A stretch of 64,000 nt of DNA. It comes from Symbiodinium natans. Lineage: Eukaryota; Sar; Dinophyceae; Suessiales; Symbiodiniaceae. Positions within the stretch are counted from its first letter, which is position 1; each line of letters starts with the position of its first letter. Under the pieces are notes generated by a model that worked only from the letters and a program-made list of their open reading frames with translations, did no database searches and was not told where the DNA came from. The translations under genes and the position numbers were made by a program. Of the stretch, positions 1-10,200 are shown piece by piece. The DNA is taken from positions 248,174 to 312,173 of the forward strand of contig CAJNDS010000113.1 in assembly GCA_905221605.1 (NCBI GenBank), written 5' to 3'.

Positions 1-472
1 CACTCCTCGGGGTCCCTGACCTGCTGCTATAGTTCTGCAGCTACCCAGGCCCTAAACCCTAAACATCCGTAAACCCTAAGCCCCCTGAACCCTAAACCCT
101 AAGCCCCTAAGTCCGAAACCCTGGATTCCCCTATGCTCTAAACCCTAAACCGCGTAGGATCTATACCGACAACTCAACCTCTAACCACTCTGAGCCCCAA
201 ACCCTCGACCCTAAAACGACGAAGACCGCTGGTGGTAGACGTGAAATCCTAGGGTTCAGGGTTCAGGGTCTCAGGGTTTGTTTAGTGAGATTTCTAGGAC
301 TGGAGGGATGAGGAGGGAGGGAGAGAGAGAGAGAGAGAGAGAGAGCGCGAGCGAGAGCGCGAGCAAGAGCGAGAGCGAGAGAGAGACAGTCGCAGCGATG
401 TTAGGAATGAAGAAGACCCTACACCCTAGACCATAGACCCTAAAACCCTAAACCCTAGACCCAAAACCCTAC

Positions 473-577
473 AAAAGGCTCAGCCTTTTTCAGCCGCTGC
501 TCCATGCGGTACTGGAAGCGTGCCTCGGGTGTCCTGGCTGAGGGCTTCTTCTTGAGGCTCGGTGGCCCAGTAACCAT
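473..577 (-). CDS. putative first exon, unknown protein
   Basis: Reading leftward from ATG at 577, 35 codons stay open and end exactly before GTAGGGTTTTGGG, a GT donor that runs into telomere-type repeat. The peptide is basic (MVTGPPSLKKKPSAR at the start, EQRLKKAEPF at the end). A possible second exon (248-218) begins after CCCTAG and ends before GTTTTAGGG. I recognise no family. The right flank (600-770) is a dispersed repeat, not coding. Open length alone is weak evidence at this size. Confidence 0.4.
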
Positions 578-1429
578 GACCCCAGGTAGAACCATGAACA
601 GAAGCCAGTGCCACTATTCCTTGGTGCCTTGGCCTGCTGTATGCATTTGCCATACAGTCAGCTCTCTGCCAGTCGCCCAGTAACCATATTCTGATAAGGG
701 CACGCTTTTTTGGGGTTGGTTACTTTATAAGGGAGCCCAGAAGAAACCAACAAAAGTACCCCTGGGCTACCAAGTGAGGGGTTTTGAGGTTTAAGGCTGA
801 GGGTTTAGGATTTAGGGCTGTATCGGCTCTGGGTCCCTAAACGCTTAAACTCTAAACCCTAAACCCTAAACTCTAAACCCTAAACCCTAAACCCTAAACC
901 CTAAACCCTCAACCCTAAACCCTAAACCCGGGGTTTCGGGTTTTGGGTTTCGGAAGCCCTAAATGCCTTCTCCAAGCATCTTAAGGTTTCGGGTTCAGGG
1001 GGTCTTGGGTCAGTCCTCAGGCGCTCCAAGAGGAGCAGCCTCGCCAAGCCTTGCACCTGATCGAAGCCTGAGGATGGGTTTAAGGTTTAGGGTTTAGGGT
1101 TTAGGGTTTAGGGTTTAGGGTTTAGGGTTTAGGGACTAGGGATTGGGGATTAGGGTTTAGGGTTTAGGGTTTAGGGATTGGGGATTGGGGATTAGGGTTT
1201 AGGGTTTAGGGTTTAAGGTTCCGGGTTTGAGGCAATGGGCGAAACAACAACTGCACCAAACTGGCAACCAGTACAGGCGTTTAGTGTTCGGGGAGTCTTG
1301 CGGTTGGCCCGAAACTTGATGAAGAAGCCCGAACCCTAAACCCTTCTTAGGGGTAAACCCTCAGCCCTAAACCCTAAACCCCAAACCATTCACTTCTGCA
1401 GGGTTTGCAAGAGTGATGTAGGGTAGCCC

Positions 1430-1830
1430 CTACCATCCCTTATAATGCATGAAGGAACCTCCCAATTCCGCAAGGAAGTGTGCCGAAAGCATACGAACTT
1501 CGTCACGTCCACAGCTTGCTCCCTCCGGTCCAATCCAAGCAAGCTGTGCGGGGTCACGTCACGCCGTCGTACCGTGAGGCCATGATGCCCTGCAGAGCTG
1601 TGTACTGGAACTCCACGCCTTGTGTGAAGCCGAGGACGTCGGTGAACAGTTCTCGTAGTTTCAGCAGCGTGTGGCTCTTCCCCACCCACTGGCCGACCGT
1701 GCACTAGCCGGCGTAGCGGCTTGCTGCGTTCGCCTTTCCGCGGCCGTTTGGGGTCCAAGGTTTGCCATTACGTGATCGCCTACGATGCGCAGGAAAGCAT
1801 GCTCCCGGATCTTCCAAAACAGCTGAATTC
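1430..1830 (-). pseudogene. PIF1/Helitron-type helicase remnant
   Basis: Reading leftward from about 1690, the frame gives VGKSHTLLKLRELF, then LGFTQGVEFQYTALQG and IMASRYDGVT before TGA (about 1556). This resembles the block after the Walker A loop of PIF1-like helicases (GKSH, an LF-x-x-VL-G-W-x-QG segment, ALQAVMA, then GDTIHHALG). The expected next block appears only in another frame (DVTPHSLLGLD), so a frameshift is needed. The Walker A spacing is also short. Upstream, near 1820-1690, another open frame starts LFWKIREHAFLRIVGDHV. I infer a degraded helicase fragment; an intron could explain one of the frame changes. Confidence 0.5.
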
Positions 1831-2040
1831 GGGAAGATACCCGAATTCATGATACGGAACCTTAGTACAAACTAACGTATATTCTGTAAAGCCCCTAAGC
1901 CCTAAACATCCCTAAACCCTAAACCCTAAGCCCTAAGCCCTAAACCCTAAACCCTAAACCCTAAACCCTAAGCCCTAAACCCTAAACCCTAAATCCTAAA
2001 CCCTAAACCCTAAACCCTAAACCCTAAACCCTAAACCCTA

Positions 2041-2310
2041 ACAAGATCTGGGCATGCCTGGGGAGTAGACTGAATTAATGACTTTTGCTCCAGATCTTGC
2101 CCAAGGTGCTCCCTGAGGGATTTTGGGGTTTCAGGACTACTTTTCAGAACGCAAAACAACCCTTTTTGCAGGTTCTTATGGTAAACCCCTCCTAAACCCT
2201 AAAACCCTAAAACCCTAAAACCCTAAACCCTAAACCCTAAACCCTTTTTGCAGACTCTAAGGGTTCAGGGTTTCGGGTTTTGGAAATTGGTCTGAATAAA
2301 CCCACTTTTT
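2041..2310. repeat. short inverted and direct repeats
   Basis: A perfect 10-bp inverted pair, CAAGATCTGG and CCAGATCTTG, lies at about 2043 and 2091. Further right the phrase CTTTTTGCAG or TTTTTTGGCAGGTTCTT recurs three times (about 2161, 2244, 2305), each next to telomere units. No convincing reading frame was seen here. Confidence 0.5.
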
Positions 2311-2535
2311 TGGCAGGTTCTTGTTGTAAACCCAAATTCTAGGGTTCTAAGGCAACCTACCATTAAAACAGTAGATATGGGGTTCGGAGGCTTCCTCATG
2401 ACATGGAGGAACACGCAGAAATAACCCTAATTCTAACCCGAAACCCTAAACCCTAAACCGAAACCCTAAACCTAAACCCTGAACCCTTAACCCTTGACCC
2501 TTAAACCCTAATTACACCGTGAAACACCCCTAAAC

Positions 2536-2652
2536 CCTGCAAGCCCTAGCAATGCCCCCCTGATTCCTGGTTGGCCCTCCAACCCTGTGACAGCACCCCT
2601 GGAGAGATCCTCTTCAACCCACTCAGAGAAGTCAAACCCGAAACCCGGCACC
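2536..2652 (-). CDS. exon-like island between arrays
   Basis: The segment sits between two CCCTAAA arrays, so on the minus strand it runs from TTTAG to GTTTAGGGG. One frame is open throughout and reads GFDFSEWVEEDLSRG followed by a Gly/Leu-rich end. It lies just downstream of the exon at 2721-2817 on the same strand, but the simple GT-AG join between the two is one base out of phase. They may belong to different genes or the join may be mis-set. Confidence 0.35.
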
Positions 2653-2720
2653 CTAAACCCTAAACCCTAAACCCTAAACCCTAAACCTAAACCCTAAACC
2701 CTAAACCCTAAACCCTAAAC

Positions 2721-2817
2721 CATCCCCAAGAGCTGCAGACCTAAACAGTTCAGACAGGGGACGCTTCTCGTAGATGAAGGGATCGACGCGGTCCCGCGCC
2801 AGGTTCGGGACAAGCAC
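2721..2817 (-). CDS. exon-like island, unknown protein
   Basis: On the minus strand the sequence after TTCAG is open for 32 codons plus one base and stops at GTTTAGGG. The peptide begins VLVPNLARDRVDPF and continues IYEKRPLSELFRS, with a mixed, protein-like composition. Telomere arrays flank both sides in the orientation expected for introns. No family recognised. Confidence 0.42.
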
Positions 2818-3126
2818 CTGAACCCTAAACCCTAAACCCTGAACCCTGAACCCTAAACCCTAAACCCTAAACCCTGGAGCGGGACTGAGCGAGAAGAGTA
2901 GTCAATCCCAAAAAAACAAAACAGATTAGCCCAGGGGGTTTTAGTATTTAGTAATCTCGCCTGGGGGCATCTCAACGTCGTAGAACACTTGCTTTTGCTA
3001 AACCCTAAACCCTAAACCCTAAACCCTGAACTAGGTTAGGATTCTGGTACGTAGCTGGTCGCTGGGGTTGAGGTTGTTTTAGGCTTCAGGCTTTTTTTGA
3101 CCTAATCATCCTAGCAAGGTACTTAC

Positions 3127-3178
3127 GACTAGAATGTCGATTCTTGTTGTCTGAGCTGGTGGTCCTGAAGCGTGACAT
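3127..3178 (-). CDS. putative start exon with GTAAGT donor
   Basis: ATG at 3178 is followed by 17 open codons (MSRFRTTSSDNKNRHSS) and a consensus-like donor GTAAGT. A small exon (CGACCAGCTAC) and a further exon starting at 2997 after TTTAG (QKQVFYDVEMPPGE) can be joined in phase to a TAA, giving a protein of under 40 residues. The ATG and the donor are seen directly; the downstream joining is inference. Confidence 0.35.
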
Positions 3179-3401
3179 GGAGGGCTGCTGAGGCTTTAGC
3201 TTGGGGGAGACGGTGGGGTTTAAGGTAGGTTTAGGGTTTAGGGTTTAGGGTTTAGGGAGTTTAGGGAGTTTAGGGAGTTTAGGGAGTTTAGGGGGTTTAG
3301 GGGGTTTAGGGGGTTTAGGGGGTTTAGGGTTTAGGGTTTAGGGAGGGTTTAGGGATTAGGGTCCCTGGACCAGAGTTTCAAGGTCTCAGGTCAGAACTTA
3401 G

Positions 3402-3482
3402 CATTTGGTTTGGGTTGCTTTTGAAGCCCAAACCGTGGCAGACCGCTTGGCCAAGAAAACCGCAAGAAAACCTAAACCCTGA
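3402..3482 (+). CDS. putative terminal exon, plus strand
   Basis: After CTTAG the frame is open for 26 codons and ends TGA inside the following CCCTAAACCCTGAA array. The peptide contains VAFEAQTVADRLAKK. The left flank has TTTAGGG arrays, as expected upstream of a plus-strand exon. Upstream exons were not identified. Confidence 0.35.
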   Translation, partial: HLVWVAFEAQTVADRLAKKTARKPKP

Positions 3483-3698
3483 ACCCCAAACCCTGAACCC
3501 TAAACCCTAAGCCCTGAACCCTACACCCTGAACCCTGAACCCTAAACCCTAAACGCTGAACCCTAAACCCTTAACCCTGAACCCTAAACCCTAAACCCTG
3601 AACCCTAAACACTAAACCCTAAACCCCAAACCCTAAACCCTAAACTCAGGGCCTAGGCCTTCTGCGTTGGGGGGCGGCGCTTAAGCCCTTCGACCTCG

Positions 3699-4086
3699 AT
3701 GGCGCAAGCCGACCCAGGTCGCTCGCCCGCCTCCCCACAGCATGGGGATCGGTCGCGCCTACGATGGTTCGGTACCGGAACACGTTCTCCTCGGGACCAG
3801 TACTGGTCCCTTATAACAAAGTAATTACCTGGGGGTCGCTGGCCTTTTGCGGGGGTACCCCCGGGCCCCTAGGCTAGGAGGACCCGGACCCTCACCGCAG
3901 CGGGCTCAGGGACCAGGGGGCTCTCAGGGCAACCCAGGCCTAGCCAGGCCTGCCCCTCCACTTCACCCACAGCCGGGACTGGGTGCCTGGCCGAGCCCGC
4001 CCCTTCTGAAACTTGCTGCAACCCTCCCTGAAACTGCCTCAGTTTTTAGAAGTGGGCTGTTGTCTGAGTTTAGGCCTAAACCCTAA
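3699..4086 (+). CDS. two-exon gene model, Pro-rich unknown protein
   Basis: Exon 1 (3699-3820) starts MAQADPGRSPASPQHG and ends before GTAATT. Exon 2 (3873-4086) follows CCCCTAG and keeps the frame (phase 2) for 71 codons to TAA. The 52-base intron holds no telomere unit. The predicted protein has about 111 residues. Its second part is Pro/Gly-rich (GGPGPSPQRAQGPGG) and then more ordinary (LLKLAATLPETASVF). The gene is bracketed by CCCTAAA arrays on both sides. GC-rich composition lowers stop frequency, so this is suggestive only. Confidence 0.4.
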
Positions 4087-4647
4087 AAGGAATAGGTTTG
4101 GGTGGCTTTGCCGCCTTGGAAGGCGTGGGGTGGGAGAAAAGTGTTAGATGGCCCTCCACAATCGGGCCAATGCTGCTTTTCGCACCTCACGAAGCTGTCG
4201 AACTTGTTCCGAAACCTAACCTTCACAGCATCTACGCCCTATCACAGCAAACCCTAAACCCTAAACCCTAAACCCCAAACCCTGAACCCAAAACACCCAA
4301 GTCCGCGCCGCCTCGAAGCCTCTCTCCGCGTACTTGCTCCTCGGGAGGTCACCAGGCTGCACAGGTGTGGGGGTTTTGTTCCTAGGTTAGGGTTTAGGGT
4401 TTAGGGTTTAGGGTTTAGGGTTTAGGGTTTAGGGTTTAGGGTTTAGGGTTTAGGGTTTAGGGTTTAGGGTTTAGGGTTTTCTAGTTTGGGGTTAGGGGGT
4501 TTAAAAGCTTCGAGTTTAGGGTGTCTAGGGTCTTGTTTGGGGCTGCTAGTGCCATACGGGCACAAAAACCCCCACCCCTCAAAAACGAAAGCCCCATAAC
4601 CCCTAACCCCTCAAACCCTCACCCCCGAGCATGATACGGAGCCAACA

Positions 4648-4740
4648 ACTTGGGATGTCCCCACTTATACTAACAGCCCTTAGTAGGGGATGATCGTACC
4701 TCCTATGATAATCCCTTTAAGGACTGTTTGTATCAGGTGG
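4648..4740. mobile_element. MITE-like palindromic element, copy 1
   Basis: The left arm (TTGGGATGTCCCC, then TATACTAACAG) is matched by an inverted right arm containing AAGGACTGTTTGTATCA. The same arrangement recurs at 8592-8671 and 15598-15708. No coding capacity. The family is unnamed here. Confidence 0.6.
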
Positions 4741-4796
4741 TTCAGGTCTTCAGTTGGCCTCGGCACCGTTTTAGGGCTTCTGAGGGTTTTGAGTGC

Positions 4797-4929
4797 TTAT
4801 GAGGGTTTGGGTCTCAAGGTTTCATGTTTGTGTTCCGACATTTTGTGTACCCTAAGCCCTGAACCCTGACGGAGAATAGTCGTGAGCGAGACGCAAGCGC
4901 ATTTCGTAGGAGGGCGATCGCCGAGTCAT
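4797..4929 (-). CDS. short ATG-to-stop model
   Basis: ATG at 4929 gives MTRRSPSYEMRLRLAHDY and reaches GTTCAGGG. After GGCTTAG the frame resumes (HKMSEHKHETLRPKPS) to TAA. However, the implied intron is only 13 bases, too short for normal splicing, so either the acceptor lies elsewhere or this is chance. Recorded because the first exon has an ATG and sits in the expected orientation. Confidence 0.2.
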
Positions 4930-5196
4930 GTCCTCATTGTGAGCGGGAAGAGTCCACAAGGTGGTGTAGGGTTAGGGTTTAGGGTTTGGTTCCTAGGGTT
5001 TAGGGCTAATTAGGGTTTCGGGTTTAGTATTTAGGGTTTAGTTTTTAGGGTCAGGGCCAGGGTTTAGGTTAGGGTTTAGGGCTCAGGGTTTCGGGTTTAG
5101 GGTATAGGGCTGCGTAGGGTCTAGGGTTTAGGGTTTAATTTTTGGGGTCTAGGGCTAGGGTTTAGGGTTTAGGGCGGTTTCGGGTTGCAGGTTTAG

Positions 5197-5319
5197 AAGG
5201 GTGACCTAGCAAGCTTCTGCTGGCCGAGGTCTCAAAAGCTGGAGGCCCCTTTGGCAGCAGCCCATGCAGGCTGGTTGGAGCAGGGGTGCTCTCCAGTTAC
5301 CCTAAACCCTAAACCCTAA
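5197..5319 (+). CDS. putative terminal exon
   Basis: After GTTTAG the frame is open for 40 codons and closes at TAA inside a CCCTAAA array. The residues KGDLASFCWPRSQKLE and AAAHAGWLEQG look protein-like. The last few codons come from the repeat itself. No family recognised. Confidence 0.35.
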   Translation, partial: KGDLASFCWPRSQKLEAPLAAAHAGWLEQGCSPVTLNPKP

Positions 5320-5603
5320 ACCCTAAACCCTAAACCCGAAACCCTAAGCCCTAAACCCTAAACCCCCCAAACGGGAATAAGGGCCTACTCTGGTCCTAGG
5401 GGGCTCCAAACACCAGCCTCAAACCGACAAGATTCCACGGCAGACCGAAGAAAGGGTTCAGGCTTAGGGTTTAGTGTTTAGGGTTTAGGGTTTGGGGTTT
5501 AGGGTTTGGGGTTTAGGGTTTGGGGGTCTAGGGTTTGGGGGTCTAGGGCCAAAGTAGGGAGCTTGTTCTTCAACTTCGGGGTTTGGGGGTTTAAGGCTTG
5601 GGA

Positions 5604-5991
5604 CATGGGGTTGCCCCAAGCTCTCAAAGGTGCCCATGTGAGCCGGTTGAGGGTTTGGGGTTTAGGGTGTAGGGTTTCGGGTTTAGGGCTTTCAGCCGCA
5701 AGGCCCTTCGCCGGCTAGGTTTCAAGTTTCGACTCTCAAGCAGCTTGATGGGGGTCCGGGGGCGGATCTTCCTCTTCCAGGCCCAGGACCAGGGTCATCC
5801 AACGATCCCCTTGGGTTTTCCCCAGGGGCTGCGAGCAGCTTTCCCACCTCTCGGCGCCCAGCTTCGTCCGTGCGCGACAGCTCCAAGAATGTCTGGCTCC
5901 CATCTGCTGCCCATGCACGAAACGCAGCAGCTGGTTGCTGGCTTGAGGGTCTGGAGGTTGAGGGTGTGCTTATAAAGCCCCTGCACACCAC
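5604..5991. other. GC-rich island open on both strands
   Basis: On the plus strand 5604-5660 reads AWDMGLPQALKGAHVSRL before GTTTGGGG, and 5741-5949 is open over 70 codons. On the minus strand 5722-5991 is also open and reads DEAGRREVGKLLAAPGE, which looks at least as protein-like. I cannot choose the strand from composition. The minus reading would continue leftward from the start exon at 6170-6280, but the phase does not fit simply. Confidence 0.3.
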
Positions 5992-6169
5992 CCGAAACCC
6001 TAAGCCCTAAGGACCTATGAACCCTGAACCCTGAACCCTGAACCCTGAACCCTGAACCCTGAACCCTGAACCCTGAACCCTAAACCCTAAACCCTAAACC
6101 CTAAACCCTAAACCCTAAACCCTAAACCCTAAACCCTAAACCCTAAACCCTAAACCCTAAACCCTAAAC

Positions 6170-6280
6170 CCCAACCACAGCACTGCCCAGGCTCCACGGT
6201 GTTCGCTTGCGTGGCGAAGGCCATGGCCGCGCGCTGGCAGACAAAGACATTCCTGGCACGGCTTTGGCAGCGCCTTTCAT
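6170..6280 (-). CDS. putative start exon before a pure telomere intron
   Basis: ATG at 6280 opens 37 codons (MKGAAKAVPGMSLS, later PSPRKRTPWSLGS) ending exactly before GTTTAGGG. The following 150 bases on this strand are TTTAGGG and TTCAGGG units. The upstream side on this strand is CCCTAAA. No family recognised. Confidence 0.4.
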
Positions 6281-6587
6281 TGCCCTCTGAAGCCCACACC
6301 CGTTTAGGGCTTAGGGTTTAGGGTTTAGGGTTTAGACTCAAAAAAGCTCTAACCCCTGATGACAGCCGAACACCCAAAGCCCACAGCAACCAAAAAAAGA
6401 GAGAGCAACTCCATTGTGCACCCCCTCCCTCAGTTTGTGCTTCCTTCGTTGGCCTCTGAGTTCAGGAACTGGCATTTTAAGGGGTCAATTGGGCTAAGTA
6501 AGGGCTTAAGGGGTTGGATGTAGGGCTTCCGGAGTTTAGGGTTCAGGCTTCAGGGCCGGCTCAGAAGGCTTAAGTTTAGGCCCTAAA

Positions 6588-6812
6588 CCCTAAACCCTAA
6601 ACCCTAAACCCTAAACCCTAAACCCTAAACCCTAAACCCTAAACCCTAAACCCTAAACCCTAAACCCTAAACCCTAAACCCTAAACCCTAAACCTAACCC
6701 TAAACCCTAAACCCTAAACCCTAAACCCTAAACCCTAAACCCTAAACCCTAAACCCTAAACCCTAAACCCTAAACCCTAAACCCTAAACCCTAAACCCTA
6801 AACCCTAAACCC
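6588..6812. repeat. longest CCCTAAA array in zone 1
   Basis: About 32 tandem CCCTAAA units run nearly uninterrupted, with a single shortened unit (CCTAACCC) near 6691. Unit purity is high compared with neighbouring arrays, which suggests recent expansion or homogenisation. Confidence 0.95.
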
Positions 6813-7103
6813 TGTCAGCTGTCGGTAAACTAGGGCCTAGGGTTTCAAGAGCCTTTAAGAATCCCTAAGGGTTCATGCATGTTGTTTGTTAATACCTGGC
6901 ACCCCAAAGTCCTTATATAGGAGGTACTTTAAGGCTCAAGCATGCCCCCTGTAGGTACAGGGGCCCTTAGGGTAAACTGGGGGTACAGGGTTTCTAGAGC
7001 CTGTAAAAATGTATATGGAATGGCGCTGACTGGGTAGTTTAAGTACAGCAAACATGTGTTTTCGCAGTGCTTTTTGTAGTAGTTGCTGTCATGGGTTTTG
7101 TCT

Positions 7104-7105
<2 letters not shown>

Positions 7106-7139
<34 letters not shown>
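7106..7139 (+). repeat. poly-G tract of about 34 bases
   Basis: Uninterrupted guanine run followed by TGGAGGCG. Comparable tracts (poly-C or poly-G) occur at 9137-9160, 20341-20354, 25936-25990, 31222-31240 and 61599-61620. They would form G-quadruplexes on one strand; lengths may be inexact because homopolymers are error-prone in sequencing. Confidence 0.9.
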
Positions 7140-7140
<1 letters not shown>

Positions 7141-7248
7141 GGAGGCGTAGGGGCTCATCAGTTCACGGCTCGCCTTCTTTTAGCTTCGGGTTTAGGGTTT
7201 AGGGTTTTGGGGCCCCAGTCCCTAAACTCCACACCCTACACCCTAAAC

Positions 7249-10200
7249 CTTGGAAGCGTTGCGCAGCACAAGGTTCTTCCCATCGTATCCGCATGCGCAG
7301 GAGTCCACATCGAAACCCATCAGGACCTCAGTCGCAAAACGGCTCAAGGTTTAAGGTTTTACCCCGAAACTCTTAACCCTAAACCCTAAACCCTAACCCC
7401 AAAATCGCACGTTTAGGGAACTGACCACATTCGGTTTGGGCTTAGGAACCCTGCGGGGCGCTCCAAACACAAGGGACCTAGACTCGAAACAACTGGGTGC
7501 TGATGCTCAGGAACCTAAAATAAGGGGTTTTGGGTTTTCGCCCATGTACCTATATAGGGTATACTTGGGCCTTACTTAGAGACCTCCTATGTAAGCACTT
7601 TGGGGCCAGAGCATATCATAATAAGGTCCATGGACCATTAGGGAGATATTTCTAAACAAACGAAAACTGTAGATGCACATGGCAGTTATAGGATTTCTTG
7701 GTTTTGGCAGCCTATAACTGCCATAACGTAAGTCCCCCTAAGCTCTAGGCCCTAAACCCTAAACCCTTAACAGGAACAACAAGAGGCACTGTCGCAGTGC
7801 TGCTGGTACATAGCACCTGTAAACCCTAAACCACAGCATTCTGCAACTCTACTGAGTCCATAAACCCGTCCGGTTCCCTTAGAACCGTCGAATCACCGAA
7901 AGGGCTCATAGAACACGGCCGGCACCGCTTCTTGATTTGGGGCCCCTACACCACACATCTTGCAAGCCAATGAAAGGCACAACCGCGCAGTTTCGGCTTT
8001 CGGGTTTGACCTCTACTAAACCCTAGACCCTAAACTCCCTAACCCTAAACCCTAAATCCTCAACCCCAAACCCTAAACTCCCCAAACCCTAAATCCTAAA
8101 CCCTAAACCCTAAACCCTAAACCCTAAACCCTAAACCTCGCGCACTTTCCCCGCAGCACACCCTGCCTCGGCTGTACTTAGGCTGGTAGCTATAAATGAT
8201 TTTTTCAGCCGCCTGACTAGGAAACGCAATAAACCCAAAAAGGCTAAGGATCTAAAGCTAAACCCTAAACCCTAAACCCTGAACCCTAAACTCCCTAAAC
8301 CCTAAACCCTAAACTCCCGGAACCCTAAACCCTAAATCCTAAACCCCAAACCCTAAACTCCCCAAACCTGGCCTCGGCAGGGCTGTTGTAGAGGCGCAAG
8401 ACGATCTGAATGTGTCGAAAGGGATATTGCGACACCAGCCTGTGCTTTAGGGTTTAGGGTTTAGGGTTAAGGGTTTAGGGTTTTGGGGGATATGTTAGGG
8501 CTTCGAAGGGGGGTTTTAGGGCAGTTTAGGGTTTAGGGTTTGCGGGATATTCCGACACCAGCCTGTGCCAAGGGAGGTGTAGGGCTTCAAGGGTTGTTAC
8601 GGGATGTTCCCCCTTATACTAACAGGGACGATAATCGGTGGTAGTATTCTCCCTACTCAGGACTGTTAGTGCCAAGGGAGGTGTAGGGCTTCAATGGGGT
8701 GTCAAAGAAGTTAGTTGTCATTTAGGGCTTGGGGCAGTTTACTGGCTGGTTCTTGGAAGGGAATGAGGTACCCTGTCTAATCCCTTAAAGGCTATACAGG
8801 GCCCTTATTCCTTCATTCCCTAGCCCTCAACCCTAAACCCTAAACCCCAAACCCTAAACCCTAAACCCTAAACCCTGAACCCTAAACCCTAAACCCTAAA
8901 CCCTAAACCCTAAACCCTAAACGCTAAACCCTAAAGGGGGTTTGGGGTGTAGGGTGCAACCCGCAGCTGCCTAGGCAACTTTCGATGCCAGGGTCTCCCT
9001 AAGGGGAGCGGGTCGGAAGCTGCGGAAGTAGGAAGCGAGAGTCATGGGTTTAGAGTAGGGTTTAGGGTTTAGGGCTTAGGGTTTAGGGTAGAGGGTTTAG
9101 GGTTTAGGGTCCCCCTACTACCCCCTCCATACTACCCCCCCCCCCCCCCCCCCCCCCCCCAAGGTTCCCCGCCTAAATAACCTTCATTCGGGTTACTTAT
9201 CCCCAAATAGCCTTGGTTATGGGGGGAACCTAGGAGTATAGAGGGGGGTAGTAGGGGAACCCCTGAGAGAGGGTGTTGGACGCAACACTCATGCAACAAC
9301 AGCTCGGGCGTCCCAACATGAGACAACACGCATCCCTACATTTGGGAATTGGGATGAGCATCTGAGCCATGGACTAAACTGCACGATTCTAGCCCCAAGA
9401 ACTTAGGCCAAGATACTAGGAACAGAACCCAAAGAACCAAACCACTTCAACACAAACCCCAAAGCCTTTAGGGTTTAGGGTTTAGGGCAAAATCCTACAG
9501 GGCGTTAGGGTTTATAGGGTTTTTTGGCAACATCTCACAGGACTACCGTGGGGAGTGTGGGTTCCATCCGCAGACTGTTAGCGATTTTTCAGGGTACTAG
9601 GAGGCCTTCGCCAGTTCGGAGGTTAGGGTTTAAGGGTTAAGGGTTTAGGGTTTAGGGTTTAGGGTTTAGGGTTTAGGGTTTAGGGTTTAGGGTTTAGGGT
9701 TTAGGGTTTAGGGTTTAGGGTTTAGGGTTTAGGGTTCAGGGTTCAGCTAACCACTCTTGCCTCATGGTCTTGCAAGAAAGGACACGTTTCCCTGACAGAA
9801 GGGCTTAGGGTTTAGGGTTCAGCAAATGCAGCCTCCCTCTGCTACGGCTTTACTTGTCTAATTTTTGTTGCTGAGTTCATAAGCCCCGAACAAGTGTACA
9901 CTTTCAATTCCATAGGGGAATATAGTATCAGCAAGAATTTAGGAGAATCCTTCAAAGGCCGTGAGCTGAAGAAGCTAGATTCTGCCACGCGTCGTCACCG
10001 CGTACGCCGACCGGAAGCAGATGACTTCATAGGGATTGGCTGCCTTCCCCCCAAACTAACGCCACGGCTGGGCTTTCGGTTCAGGGCTTACAGGGTTTAG
10101 GGTTGTTCAAGGTTGTAAGCGACCCACAAAGCCCTAAATCATGCAAACACAGCATCCCACGCAGCCTCAAACCCTGAGGGTCCATGTACCTCTTTTGTCT

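Noticed and set aside
4852-4864. 13-base intron GTTCAGGGCTTAG joining two frames at 4797-4929
   Set aside because: Far below any workable intron length; phase agreement here is probably chance. Kept only as a low-confidence model.
7054-7389. 111-codon plus-strand frame with a Gly run
   Set aside because: It depends on translating the poly-G tract and telomere-derived sequence; the minus strand over 7249-7326 carries a recognisable conserved motif instead.
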